From Gammaproteobacteria bacterium (GTDB lineage Bacteria > Pseudomonadota > Gammaproteobacteria > Steroidobacterales > Steroidobacteraceae), in contig JAQGOG010000057.1 of NCBI GenBank assembly GCA_028293765.1, forward strand, positions 1 through 64,000: a DNA stretch of 64,000 bases. The letters run 5' to 3'. The translations under genes and the position numbers were made by a program. The notes beneath the pieces are model-generated. The model ran no database searches. It was not told the DNA's origin and saw only the letters and a program-made list of their open reading frames with translations. This document shows, in pieces, positions 1 through 7,832 of this stretch; within the stretch, counting starts at the first letter, position 1; each line of letters begins with the position of its first letter.

Positions 1-3000
1 ACGCTCTGGGCGTGATGTGGGCGACTGCCGTCTCCCCGCCCGCGAGAGCGTAGTTGCTTGCGAGCCCTCCGTTGGTGCCGTTGCTCAGCGTGATGCTATT
101 GACCGTAACGAGATTGGCATTAGCGACGTCCTTGCTATTGAACGTGGCCGTCCCGATCACGCCGAGAGTTTCGCTACCAGCAAGCCCTGTGAACCCGCCC
201 AAGGTGGCACTCGCCGTAGTGTTGCCGTCGTAGACTTTGTCCTGTGCATTGGCCGTTGCGGTCAATGCTCTGGGCGTGATGTGGGCGGCTGCCGTCTCCC
301 CGCTCGCGAGAGCGTAGTTGCTTGCGAGCCCACCGTTGGTGCCGTCGCTCAGCGTGATGCTATTGACAGTAACGAGATTGGCATATACGACGTCCTTACT
401 ATTGAAGTTGCCCGTCCCGCTCACTCCGACAGTTTCGCTACCGATCAGCCCGGTGAGCCCGCCCAAGGTGGCGCTCGCCGTGGTGTTGCCGTTGTAGACC
501 TTGTCCTGTGCAGTGGCCGTGGCCGTCAGCGCTTTGGGCCTGATGTGGGCGACTGCCGTCTGTCCGCTCGCAAGAGCGTAGTTGCTTGCGAGCCCACCGT
601 TAGTGCCATCGCTCAGCGTGACGCTGTTGACCGTAACGAGACTGGCATTGGCGACGTCCTTGCTATTGAATGTGGCGGTCCCGCTCACCCCGACCGCTTC
701 GCTACCGACCAGTCCCGCGAGGCCGCCCAAGGTGGCGCTCGCCGTCGTGTTGCCGTCGTAGATCTTGTCCTGTGCAGTGGCCGTTGCCGTCAGCGCTTTG
801 GGCGTGATGTCCGCCGTTTGCGTTCCGCCCGTGAAAATGTAATTGCTGGCCATCCCGGTGCCGTCACCGAGAGCGAGCGTCCCGAGCGACACTGTCTTTC
901 CTGTGCCCGCATTCTTGTCCACCACGGTACCGGTACCCGCGAGAGTCAGCGTTTCACCATTCGCGAGCGCGCCGAGCGTCAAGTAGCTCGCGGCTACGAC
1001 GTTGGTGCCATCGTATGCGCGGCTACCTGTAAGGCTCACGGAATACGGGTTGATCGTCAACGTACCAGCCGCGAAGCTGATCATGTAGCCGAGCTGGTTC
1101 GAGTAAAGCCCGCTGGGCGTCAATGAGTAAGTGCCAACGTTTGTTCCACCTCCGGCGAACGCGACTGATCCAAACACATTACTCATGTTCGGCGTGGTTG
1201 AGTAACTCACCCCCGGCGTGCCGCTATACGCCTGCCCGCTGTATGTGCCGGCGACATTGTTCGCCGTCACCGTCAGTGGCGTCAGGAACGCGCGCAGCAG
1301 TGGCGTGGTGCTGCCTTCATACATATACCAGACGTTGGTGAAGTCCCATTGGCCTGCCCCGGCACCGGCCGGAGTAAAGCTCCCTTGCGTCTTCATCGCC
1401 GCACTCGACAGGCCAGTGAAGCCGGTCGAGCTGCCAGTTCTCACCCCCACGCTATAGTTCGACGAGTTCCAAAAGCTGTTGGTGACGGTCCCGCCGCCCA
1501 CATAGCCGATGAATCCGCCGGTTCCGAAGGTGGCCGTCGATCCATACGGCGTTCCGGTGGAATAGCTATTCTCCACCGTGCCGGCATCCATGCCGCCGAC
1601 GAGGCCCCCGACCTCGAGGTAACTGCCCGCATTGACGCCGGAATAGGTATTGCGAATCGCGCCGGCATTGTTGTTATAGCCGACAAGGCCGCCAGAGAAG
1701 AACGTCGCGCCGACGTTGCCAGTGCCGGTGGCGCTGGTATCTATCGTACCTACGTTGGTGCCAACCAGACCGCCGGCATTGCGTCCGCCGTTGACGGACA
1801 AGGACGTGCTGTAGGCATTCGCGACTGCGCCTTGATTATAGCCGACCAAGCTGCCCGCGTTGCTGTGAGTGCCGTTGTAGATATTCGCGCCGGTAAGAAT
1901 AACGTTCCGGATCGTGCCCGCGACGCCGTTTACGCCAAACAGTCCGGCGTTGTCTGCGTTCAGGTTGACCGACAAGCCTGCAATGTTATGCCGCAGGCCG
2001 TCGAAGGTTCCCGTAAATGCCGTCGTGCTGTTGCCCACCGGCACGAAGTTCCAGACGCCAGTAGCACTGGCGTCGATGTCGTTGCCGAGCGCGTAGGCGC
2101 CTGCGAGATTTGAGTTCATCCTCTGCAGCTGGTCGAGGCTGAGGACGATTTTGTAATAGGTGTTGCTCGTGTCCGTGGAAATCAGCACCGGGCCTGGATT
2201 GTGGAGCAGATATGGTGTCGTCTGGTTGCCGGAATTGCCCCAGAACGCCGACGAGAAGCCTGTCGGAAGCGCCGCCTCGAGCTGCGCGGTGGTGAGACCA
2301 ACGCCAGAGGAACTGCCGGTCTGGCCGGAGGTCGTGATGTCCCAGTAGCTGTTGTTCGCGACAGCACCGTTCGCCTGCGACCCCGTCAAGCCGCCCGGGC
2401 TGTGCCCGTACGTATTCAAGTGCACCGCGGCGATAGAGTAGCCGCTGTTGATAGTGCCGCCGTTGAAGAACCCGACGAGTCCGCCGGAGTTGGCTGCGGT
2501 CACTGAGCCCGCGGCGTAACTGTTGTTGATGGTGCCGAAATAGTTGTACGCAATCAACCCGCCACCGGAGGTGTCGTAGTTCGGGCCCGTCGTCACTGTC
2601 ACATTTGCATAGGTGTTCGTGATGGTGCCGACGGAGTTGTAGCCGACCAGGCCACCGACGAAATCGGCGCCAGTCGTCACTCCGGTGGCATAGCTGTTGC
2701 TGATGGTGCCGTAGTTGAACCCGACGAGCGCGGCGACGTCATAGACGCCGGTGACGTTTGCGTTCAGCAATCCGACGTTCTTGATCGTTGCGGCGGAGGC
2801 AGTACCGGAAAACATCCCGATGAAGTTGTTGCTGGGCTTGCTGATGGTGAGATTGCTGATCGTATGCCCGAGACCGTCGAACGATCCGGAGAACTCATGG
2901 GCAGTATCGTTATAGGCGGTGATGGGTCCGAGAGGCGCAAACCCCGAGACACCGGTCGCATCCAGGTCACTTCCCAGTGCGTAGTTCCCCGCCAGATTGC

Positions 3001-4471
3001 TGTTGATCGCCTGCAACCCGGTCATATCGTTGATGACGGCGTAGTTGACGGGGGCGCCGTCCGAGCCAAGCGTCTCGCTGAGATTGTTCCCGGTCGGAAG
3101 ATTGACCGGCGCATTCACATTGACCGCGGCGGAATTGCCGGCTGCGGGTGCGCCCTGACCGTACTTTAGTGCGAGGCTCGCGGTCCCGGAGCCAGTCAGG
3201 GTGGCGTTGATGTTGATGTCGTGGCTGGCAGAAAGAGTGAGCTGGTTTGCAGACCAGGATACTTTGTCGTTGACGTTGATGTCGCCATTGGCGCCGGAAG
3301 CGCCCGAGCCACTCTGAATCGTGACATTGCTCGAGCCGAGGTTCGTGCTCAGCTGTGCGCCTGTCATATCGCCGCCGCTGGTTGCAACGGTGAAATCAAC
3401 GGGATCGATCAACCAATTGCCCGCCGCACCGTGGGCTGCAGCCGCGGTAACGATGGAGGCCGGGTCGATTTTGACGTGCGCCGCCGAAGTTTCAATGAAG
3501 CCGCCGTCACCCCCATTCGGTGCGCTGGCATCGAGGGTACCGCCGGCATTCACGGTGCCCGACTGCATGTCGCCCAGCAACTTGATGGAGCCGTTGCGAT
3601 TTTCGATCGTCTGCGCCTCGATCGTGCCGGAGTTATTTACCGCAGCCAGTAGCAATCCGCTTGCACTCTGCGCGGTCAGAAGCACCTGGCCGCCATCGGC
3701 CTGAATCAGTCCGCCGTTCTGGACCAGCGCATCTACAGCACCTGCGTCCACTGAGACATTCAGCAGCCCGTCGCCAGCCACGTCGAGCGTGATGGCATTC
3801 CCGGCCGCGAGCGCTACCGTGCCGAGCTTTGCGGAAATGACACCCTGGTTACTGACACTCGCGCCCAGCAAGGCGACGTAGCCGCCGGCGGCTTGAATCG
3901 ACCCCTGATTCACGACGCTGCCGTGGCCATCGCCGCTGAATTTGTAGTGACCCGCCAGGAAATCGCTCACGGAGATGTCGCGGGTGGAGGCCACCAGTGC
4001 GCCCACCGTGACCTGCGCCCCAGTGCCAAACAGGATGCCGTTGGGGTTGACGAGGAAAACCTTGCCGTTCGCCGACAGACTGCCCAGGATGCTCGAGGGA
4101 TCAGTTCCCAAAACGCGATTGAGCGCCACCGACTGCCCGTTCGGCTGAACGAAGCGCACCGATTCTCCGGTTCCGATGTTGAAGCTCTGCCAGTTGAGCA
4201 CTGCGTTCTGGCTGGTCTGGTTTATCGTCGTGTTTTTTGCGGCGTTGGAGATCGTGGCACTGCCTGCCACTACGGCTCCGCCGGCAGGCGACGCGTGACT
4301 GACCGGCGAGAGCACGAGGGCCGCGGCAACCGCCAGGGAATTCAGGGCCCATGCGGGCCTGCCTGGCTGCCTGCCGCCGACGGCTCTCTTACCGCCACCC
4401 CCGGCGTATTCGGAAACGGTTACGACGGCGCCGGTGCGTTCGTTGTAGATTGAACAATAGATGTGATTCAT
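1..4471 (-). CDS. TpsA-family two-partner secretion exoprotein (filamentous haemagglutinin-like adhesin), C-terminus beyond window
   Basis: One open minus-strand frame runs from an ATG at 4471 through position 1, at least 1490 codons, with its stop outside the window. The N-terminus is an extended signal peptide (ESPR type: MNHIYCSIYNERTG, then a hydrophobic stretch ending near SHAS). A TPS secretion domain follows at about residues 65-190, with NWQSFNIG and the signature NPNGILFG. The middle (roughly codons 480-1050) has many GLUG-type motifs such as GGLVGYN. The C-terminal part visible here has YDG-type modules (KIYDGNTTASATL) in 264-bp tandem copies. TPS exoproteins are exported by Sec, threaded through a TpsB pore and act as surface adhesins or related factors. 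The tpsB gene ends 54 bp upstream, so the two form an operon. Binding target is not evident. I translated selected stretches in frame and found no stop. Confidence 0.9.
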   Translation of the reverse strand, partial: MNHIYCSIYNERTGAVVTVSEYAGGGGKRAVGGRQPGRPAWALNSLAVAAALVLSPVSHASPAGGAVVAGSATISNAAKNTTINQTSQNAVLNWQSFNIGTGESVRFVQPNGQSVALNRVLGTDPSSILGSLSANGKVFLVNPNGILFGTGAQVTVGALVASTRDISVSDFLAGHYKFSGDGHGSVVNQGSIQAAGGYVALLGASVSNQGVISAKLGTVALAAGNAITLDVAGDGLLNVSVDAGAVDALVQNGGLIQADGGQVLLTAQSASGLLLAAVNNSGTIEAQTIENRNGSIKLLGDMQSGTVNAGGTLDASAPNGGDGGFIETSAAHVKIDPASIVTAAAAHGAAGNWLIDPVDFTVATSGGDMTGAQLSTNLGSSNVTIQSGSGASGANGDINVNDKVSWSANQLTLSASHDININATLTGSGTASLALKYGQGAPAAGNSAAVNVNAPVNLPTGNNLSETLGSDGAPVNYAVINDMTGLQAINSNLAGNYALGSDLDATGVSGFAPLGPITAYNDTAHEFSGSFDGLGHTISNLTISKPSNNFIGMFSGTASAATIKNVGLLNANVTGVYDVAALVGFNYGTISNSYATGVTTGADFVGGLVGYNSVGTITNTYANVTVTTGPNYDTSGGGLIAYNYFGTINNSYAAGSVTAANSGGLVGFFNGGTINSGYSIAAVHLNTYGHSPGGLTGSQANGAVANNSYWDITTSGQTGSSSGVGLTTAQLEAALPTGFSSAFWGNSGNQTTPYLLHNPGPVLISTDTSNTYYKIVLSLDQLQRMNSNLAGAYALGNDIDASATGVWNFVPVGNSTTAFTGTFDGLRHNIAGLSVNLNADNAGLFGVNGVAGTIRNVILTGANIYNGTHSNAGSLVGYNQGAVANAYSTSLSVNGGRNAGGLVGTNVGTIDTSATGTGNVGATFFSGGLVGYNNNAGAIRNTYSGVNAGSYLEVGGLVGGMDAGTVENSYSTGTPYGSTATFGTGGFIGYVGGGTVTNSFWNSSNYSVGVRTGSSTGFTGLSSAAMKTQGSFTPAGAGAGQWDFTNVWYMYEGSTTPLLRAFLTPLTVTANNVAGTYSGQAYSGTPGVSYSTTPNMSNVFGSVAFAGGGTNVGTYSLTPSGLYSNQLGYMISFAAGTLTINPYSVSLTGSRAYDGTNVVAASYLTLGALANGETLTLAGTGTVVDKNAGTGKTVSLGTLALGDGTGMASNYIFTGGTQTADITPKALTATATAQDKIYDGNTTASATLGGLAGLVGSEAVGVSGTATFNSKDVANASLVTVNSVTLSDGTNGGLASNYALASGQTAVAHIRPKALTATATAQDKVYNGNTTASATLGGLTGLIGSETVGVSGTGNFNSKDVVYANLVTVNSITLSDGTNGGLASNYALASGETAAAHITPRALTATANAQDKVYDGNTTASATLGGFTGLAGSETLGVIGTATFNSKDVANANLVTVNSITLSNGTNGGLASNYALAGGETAVAHITPRA
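3..794 (-). repeat. 264-bp tandem repeats within tpsA (88-residue YDG modules)
   Basis: Three consecutive units begin at 3, 267 and 531, and the next diverged unit begins at 795, an exact 264-bp period (88 codons). Each encodes a module running from a TATAQDK-like start through YDGNTTASATLGG to NYALASG. The array appears to continue past position 1. Copies differ by scattered substitutions and keep frame, so copy number can change without breaking the gene. Confidence 0.9.
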
Positions 4472-4525
4472 GGTGAGGTCTGCTTCGATCTGAAAGGGGG
4501 CACGCGAGCCGATCCGGTTGCGCGC

Positions 4526-6196
4526 TCAGAAATAGGTCGCCGCGTTTAGCCAGAAGCGGCCATCCTTGTCCGGCGCCGAGGTCGCGACGGCGGCCCCGAT
4601 CTTGTGGGCGTAGTAGGCTTTTGCGGCGAACCGCTGGCCCGCGATCCAATTGAGACCGACTCCGCCACCGCTCAGGGTGCGGCGATTCGTTTCGGCGTCC
4701 CACCGATTCCTGTTGGTCTGGCCCGTGCCGGTGTCGAGGAAGCCCACCAACTGCAGTTGGCCGGCAGTAGGCACAGAAAATTTTGGCAGCGCCAGGTGTG
4801 CTTCCAGATTCAGCACGTAGCCCTCATCGACGTAGGCCTCACCTTCCGGATAAGCGCGTACCGCCTCGGCGCCACCTAGTCCCATTTTTTCTGAGACGTC
4901 CAGGTTCTTCGATGCCCACTGCCCCTGGAGCGAAGCGTACAGGGAGAAAGGTCCACTCACGCTTTGCAGTCGCGTGACGTTGGCTCCGAGCTTGTCGTAG
5001 TGCCCGTCGCTTCGCGCCGTTGTGGCATCCGTCGCCGAGGCCACGGCACTTTGGATGTCGAGGCTGCCGGAGTTCCAGGTGATGGTGTAGGTGCTCAGGC
5101 CACCGCCCCCGAACGCGTCCCGATGATCGCCAACCAGGCTCAGCATCGTGACCCTGGCTTTCTTGTCGCTGACTACCGCAGGATCGACAGCGTCGACAGC
5201 GTCGCGGAAGGCTTTTGCATCGAAGTCGAGCTGCACGTACAGATTGCTCTTGCGCGAGCGCAGCAGTGGATAGCGGCCGTAGACGCTCGCGATCATTGCG
5301 GTGCCATGGGCCTTCAGGCTGTCGAATTCCTTGCCCAGGCGATAGTCCATGGCGGTGTAGGCAAGCCCTACATCGGCCTTGCCGAACTGCATCTGGTAGG
5401 CGGCGCGCCCATAGTCCAGCCCGTCGAACGACGAGAGGGCGCGTAGCGTCGCCAGGTCTCCTTTGCCGAGGGGATTGTTGACATTGAGTGTCGCGCCAAC
5501 TCGCTCAGCACCGGTATAGCGGTTGCCGGAGTTGTCGGCATTGATACTGCCGCTGACTCGCCGACCGGGAGCAACGTCCACGATGAGGTCGGATGCACCG
5601 ACTGAGGCCCCGGGCACCAAAGTGGACTTGATCTCCACACCCGGCAGATCGGCTAACTGCAATAGGCGGCTTTCGAGTGGCGCGATCGTGACCGCGTCAC
5701 CGCTATTGAGGCCGTCGAGCAGTTGCTGCGCCACTGCGTCGGAGAGTCTGCTGTGATTGCGCAGGACTACCTTGCCGTAGTGGCCCTCGATGACAGCGAT
5801 TTTTACCGCGCCGTCGACAACGTCCTGTGCCGGCAAGCTCGCCCGCGCGAGAAAGTAGCCGTGGCTGTGGTAGTAGTCCGCAATCTTCGCTGCGAGAGCG
5901 CGCAATGCCGACAAGGTCAGCTCGCTCCCGGCTTTGAATCCCGTGGCGGCAATCAACTCGGATTCGGCGAACGCCTTGGCATTGACGACATGCAGGCTTC
6001 TGACGACGATGCTGGCATCGTCGTCAGGCCTCACTGGCGGGGCGTTTCCCTGCTCGATGCGTAGCTCCGGTGTGGCCTTTTCGGCGGCCGCAGCGGCGGG
6101 AATCTGTTGGATCTGGCTTCCGGCGGAGGGTGGCACCGCGGCCACGGCGCTCTGGCTTGCTGCTAGCAGCGCAAGCGCGACGAATTCGTTCTTCAA
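4526..6196 (-). CDS. TpsB outer-membrane transporter (ShlB/FhaC/HecB family)
   Basis: 556 residues, the usual size for FhaC/ShlB proteins. A Sec signal peptide (about residues 1-20, ending SAVAA) is followed by a linker and POTRA domains (about 65-210: VVRSLHVVNAKAF..., then a second with VVLRNHSRLSD). A C-terminal 16-strand barrel domain (about 210-556) starts with GSINADNSGNRYTG and ends in NAATYF, with the terminal Phe typical of outer-membrane barrels. The protein recognises the TPS domain of its partner through the POTRA domains and secretes it across the outer membrane. The partner tpsA starts 54 bp downstream on the same strand. Confidence 0.93.
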   Translation of the reverse strand: MKNEFVALALLAASQSAVAAVPPSAGSQIQQIPAAAAAEKATPELRIEQGNAPPVRPDDDASIVVRSLHVVNAKAFAESELIAATGFKAGSELTLSALRALAAKIADYYHSHGYFLARASLPAQDVVDGAVKIAVIEGHYGKVVLRNHSRLSDAVAQQLLDGLNSGDAVTIAPLESRLLQLADLPGVEIKSTLVPGASVGASDLIVDVAPGRRVSGSINADNSGNRYTGAERVGATLNVNNPLGKGDLATLRALSSFDGLDYGRAAYQMQFGKADVGLAYTAMDYRLGKEFDSLKAHGTAMIASVYGRYPLLRSRKSNLYVQLDFDAKAFRDAVDAVDPAVVSDKKARVTMLSLVGDHRDAFGGGGLSTYTITWNSGSLDIQSAVASATDATTARSDGHYDKLGANVTRLQSVSGPFSLYASLQGQWASKNLDVSEKMGLGGAEAVRAYPEGEAYVDEGYVLNLEAHLALPKFSVPTAGQLQLVGFLDTGTGQTNRNRWDAETNRRTLSGGGVGLNWIAGQRFAAKAYYAHKIGAAVATSAPDKDGRFWLNAATYF

Positions 6197-6340
6197 AAGT
6201 GGTCTCGCTCAATCCCTGTGGGTTGCAAATTCGCGCTGCACTCCATCGTCTCGATGTCGGGCAGGTGGTGCGACGCGTGTCGACCGAGACCTTAGCCTTG
6301 CTGGACTTTGTTAACCGAGACTTCCGTCTTGAAAACTCCA

Positions 6341-6361
6341 ATCACATTTCACGACTGTGAT
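6341..6361. promoter_or_regulatory. Inverted repeat upstream of tpsB, possible operator
   Basis: ATCACA (6341-6346) and TGTGAT (6356-6361) form a perfect 6-bp inverted repeat with a 9-bp spacer, about 145 bp upstream of the tpsB start. The half-sites resemble CRP/FNR half-sites, but the orientation and spacing are not canonical. It is a possible binding site on symmetry alone. Confidence 0.25.
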
Positions 6362-6649
6362 AATCGTTCGCTGTGTGGCGAACGGCAGAAGTGTGACGAT
6401 GATACGGGCGCGGATCGCTGACTCGTAGTACCCGCTGCGCTCGCGGCCGAAAACATTCCGAGCCAGCCGACGATGGCACAGGCTACACAATCCGCATTGT
6501 CAGCCCGGGACGCATCCACGGGTTAGCCAACGTGTTGGACCACGGGCTCTTCGAGGAGATACACGCCGTGCGCGGCTTCCGCAATACGATCGTCCATACC
6601 CATGGGTTTGCCGTGATCTTCCCGGCGCTCCTCGCGCCGCACGTAACTT

Positions 6650-6751
6650 CTACCCCGGCGGCCACACGACGCCGATCGCCAACAGCACGATCAACGCCAG
6701 CCAGTTGGTGATCAGCTCGCCCCGTTCCGCCAACAGCGATTTCAGTTTCAT
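6650..6751 (-). CDS. Possible 33-residue single-span membrane peptide
   Basis: An ATG at 6751 opens a 33-codon frame (starting MKLKSLLAERGELITNW) whose C-terminal half is a hydrophobic segment (LALIVLLAIGVVW) ending PPG. The composition would suit a small inner-membrane peptide. Only a weak AGG precedes the start and no family is recognised. It lies in the tpsB-pdsR intergenic region and could be a chance ORF. Confidence 0.22.
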   Translation of the reverse strand: MKLKSLLAERGELITNWLALIVLLAIGVVWPPG

Positions 6752-6977
6752 GAGCCTGAGCTTTCGGTAGTGGTCCGTACGGGAGCATTTCGCCAGCGCG
6801 GTATCGCCCGATCGGGAAGCCAAAAGGGCAAGGCGCGTAAGAATTGTGGCCAAAAATGGCAGTGGCGGATCGGGCCGGCGCCTTTGTCGCCCGGCGGCGC
6901 CGGAGCGCAGAATTCGCAGCGCCAAGTGCGATAGGGATGCTTTAACCCGCGGCGCGCAGGCTGTAGCCTGTGCAGCT

Positions 6978-7667
6978 ATGAAACGCCAAGTTGCCATCGT
7001 CGAAGACGAGCCCGCGATCCGCGATAACTACGCTGCGGCATTTACCCGCGAGGGGTACGTCGTCCGTGCCTACGGCAATCGCGTCCAGGCCATGTCCGCC
7101 TTCGCGGCGCGCCTGCCGGACCTAGCCGTCATCGACATCTCGCTCGAAGATGAGCCGGAAGGTGGCTTCGAGCTCTGCCGGCAACTGCGGGCGCTGTCCG
7201 CCGAGCTACCGATCATTTTTCTTACCGCGCGCGACAGTGAGCTCGACGCCGTGTCGGGGTTGCGGCTGGGCGCAGATGACTTCCTGACGAAGGACCTGAG
7301 CCTCGCGCACCTCATCGCACGCGTGAACGCGCTCTTCCGCCGGGTCGATGCGCTACGCAAGCCGGCTGAGACATCGCAGGTGGTTCGACGCGGACCACTC
7401 ACGCTCGATGGTGAACGCATGCAAGTGGAGTGGGAAGGACAGGTCGTCCTGCTATCCCTCACCGAGTTCTGGATCGTCCACGCACTCGCGCGCAACCCGG
7501 GTCACGTCAAGAACCGGCAGCAGCTGATGGACGCAGCCAACGTAGTGCTCGACGACAACACCATCACCTCGCACATCAAACGCGTCCGGCGCAAGTTTCA
7601 AAGCATCGACCCGACGTTCGACGCCGTACAAACCGTGTACGGCATGGGCTATCGCTGGGTCGAGTGA
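6978..7667 (+). CDS. pdsR: OmpR-type response regulator of the proteobacterial dedicated sortase system
   Basis: 229 residues from the ATG at 6978. Upstream in-frame codons are low-complexity and do not match the family, so this start is preferred. The receiver domain (about 3-120) begins VAIVEDEPAIRDNYA; the phospho-acceptor Asp lies in LAVIDISL, and the conserved Lys in DDFLTKDLSL. A winged-helix DNA-binding domain (about 130-228) ends GYRWVE. The spacing and wording of GGFELCRQLRALSAELP and VSGLRLGADDFLTKD match my recollection of TIGR03787, the regulator paired with kinase TIGR03785. The kinase follows 165 bp downstream. The usual partners of that system (sortase and LPXTG target) are not in this window, so the regulon is unknown. 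The divergent tpsB-tpsA operon is a possible target by position only. Confidence 0.85.
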   Translation: MKRQVAIVEDEPAIRDNYAAAFTREGYVVRAYGNRVQAMSAFAARLPDLAVIDISLEDEPEGGFELCRQLRALSAELPIIFLTARDSELDAVSGLRLGADDFLTKDLSLAHLIARVNALFRRVDALRKPAETSQVVRRGPLTLDGERMQVEWEGQVVLLSLTEFWIVHALARNPGHVKNRQQLMDAANVVLDDNTITSHIKRVRRKFQSIDPTFDAVQTVYGMGYRWVE

Positions 7668-7689
7668 CTGGGGAGTCTGTCTTGTTTAC

Positions 7690-7830
7690 GTTCGCCCGCC
7701 GTCGCCGCGCCTGCGTCGCACCCGTGAGCCGGGACGACCGTAGGAGCCTGTGAATGTCATGCTCGCCTACTGCGGTCGCCCGCTGCGTGCGCCCTCGCTC
7801 TGGCGATCCTTAGTCACACAGGCCTCAGCT
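7690..7830. repeat. Dispersed intergenic repeat (family 2) between pdsR and pdsS
   Basis: The 165-bp gap between regulator and kinase contains TAGGAGCCTGT (7741-7751), shared with 31808 and 56116. It also has a block that, read on the minus strand, has GGTCGTCC followed by GGGTGCGACGCA, shared with 17377-17405. AGGAGCCTGTGA and TCACACAGGCCTC, about 75 bp apart, can pair as a long hairpin. Such an element between two partner genes could attenuate expression of the second. That is inference. Confidence 0.5.
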
Positions 7831-7832
7831 AA

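Larger units (their letters stand above)
6197..6977. other. Intergenic region between divergent tpsB and pdsR
   Basis: About 780 bp without a convincing gene. It must hold the promoters of tpsB (leftward) and of the response regulator (rightward). The plus strand at 6487-6640 has an open stretch reading like a protein fragment (HGLANVLDHGLFEEIHAVRG and onward) with no clear start. It may be a decayed remnant, but I cannot identify it. A tiny minus-strand ORF at 6650-6751 is listed separately. Confidence 0.4.

Noticed and set aside
17-1126. Plus-strand open frame of 369 codons with internal repeats
   Set aside because: It is antisense to the TpsA frame. Its repeats are the shadow of the YDG modules, and the minus-strand reading gives recognisable domains.
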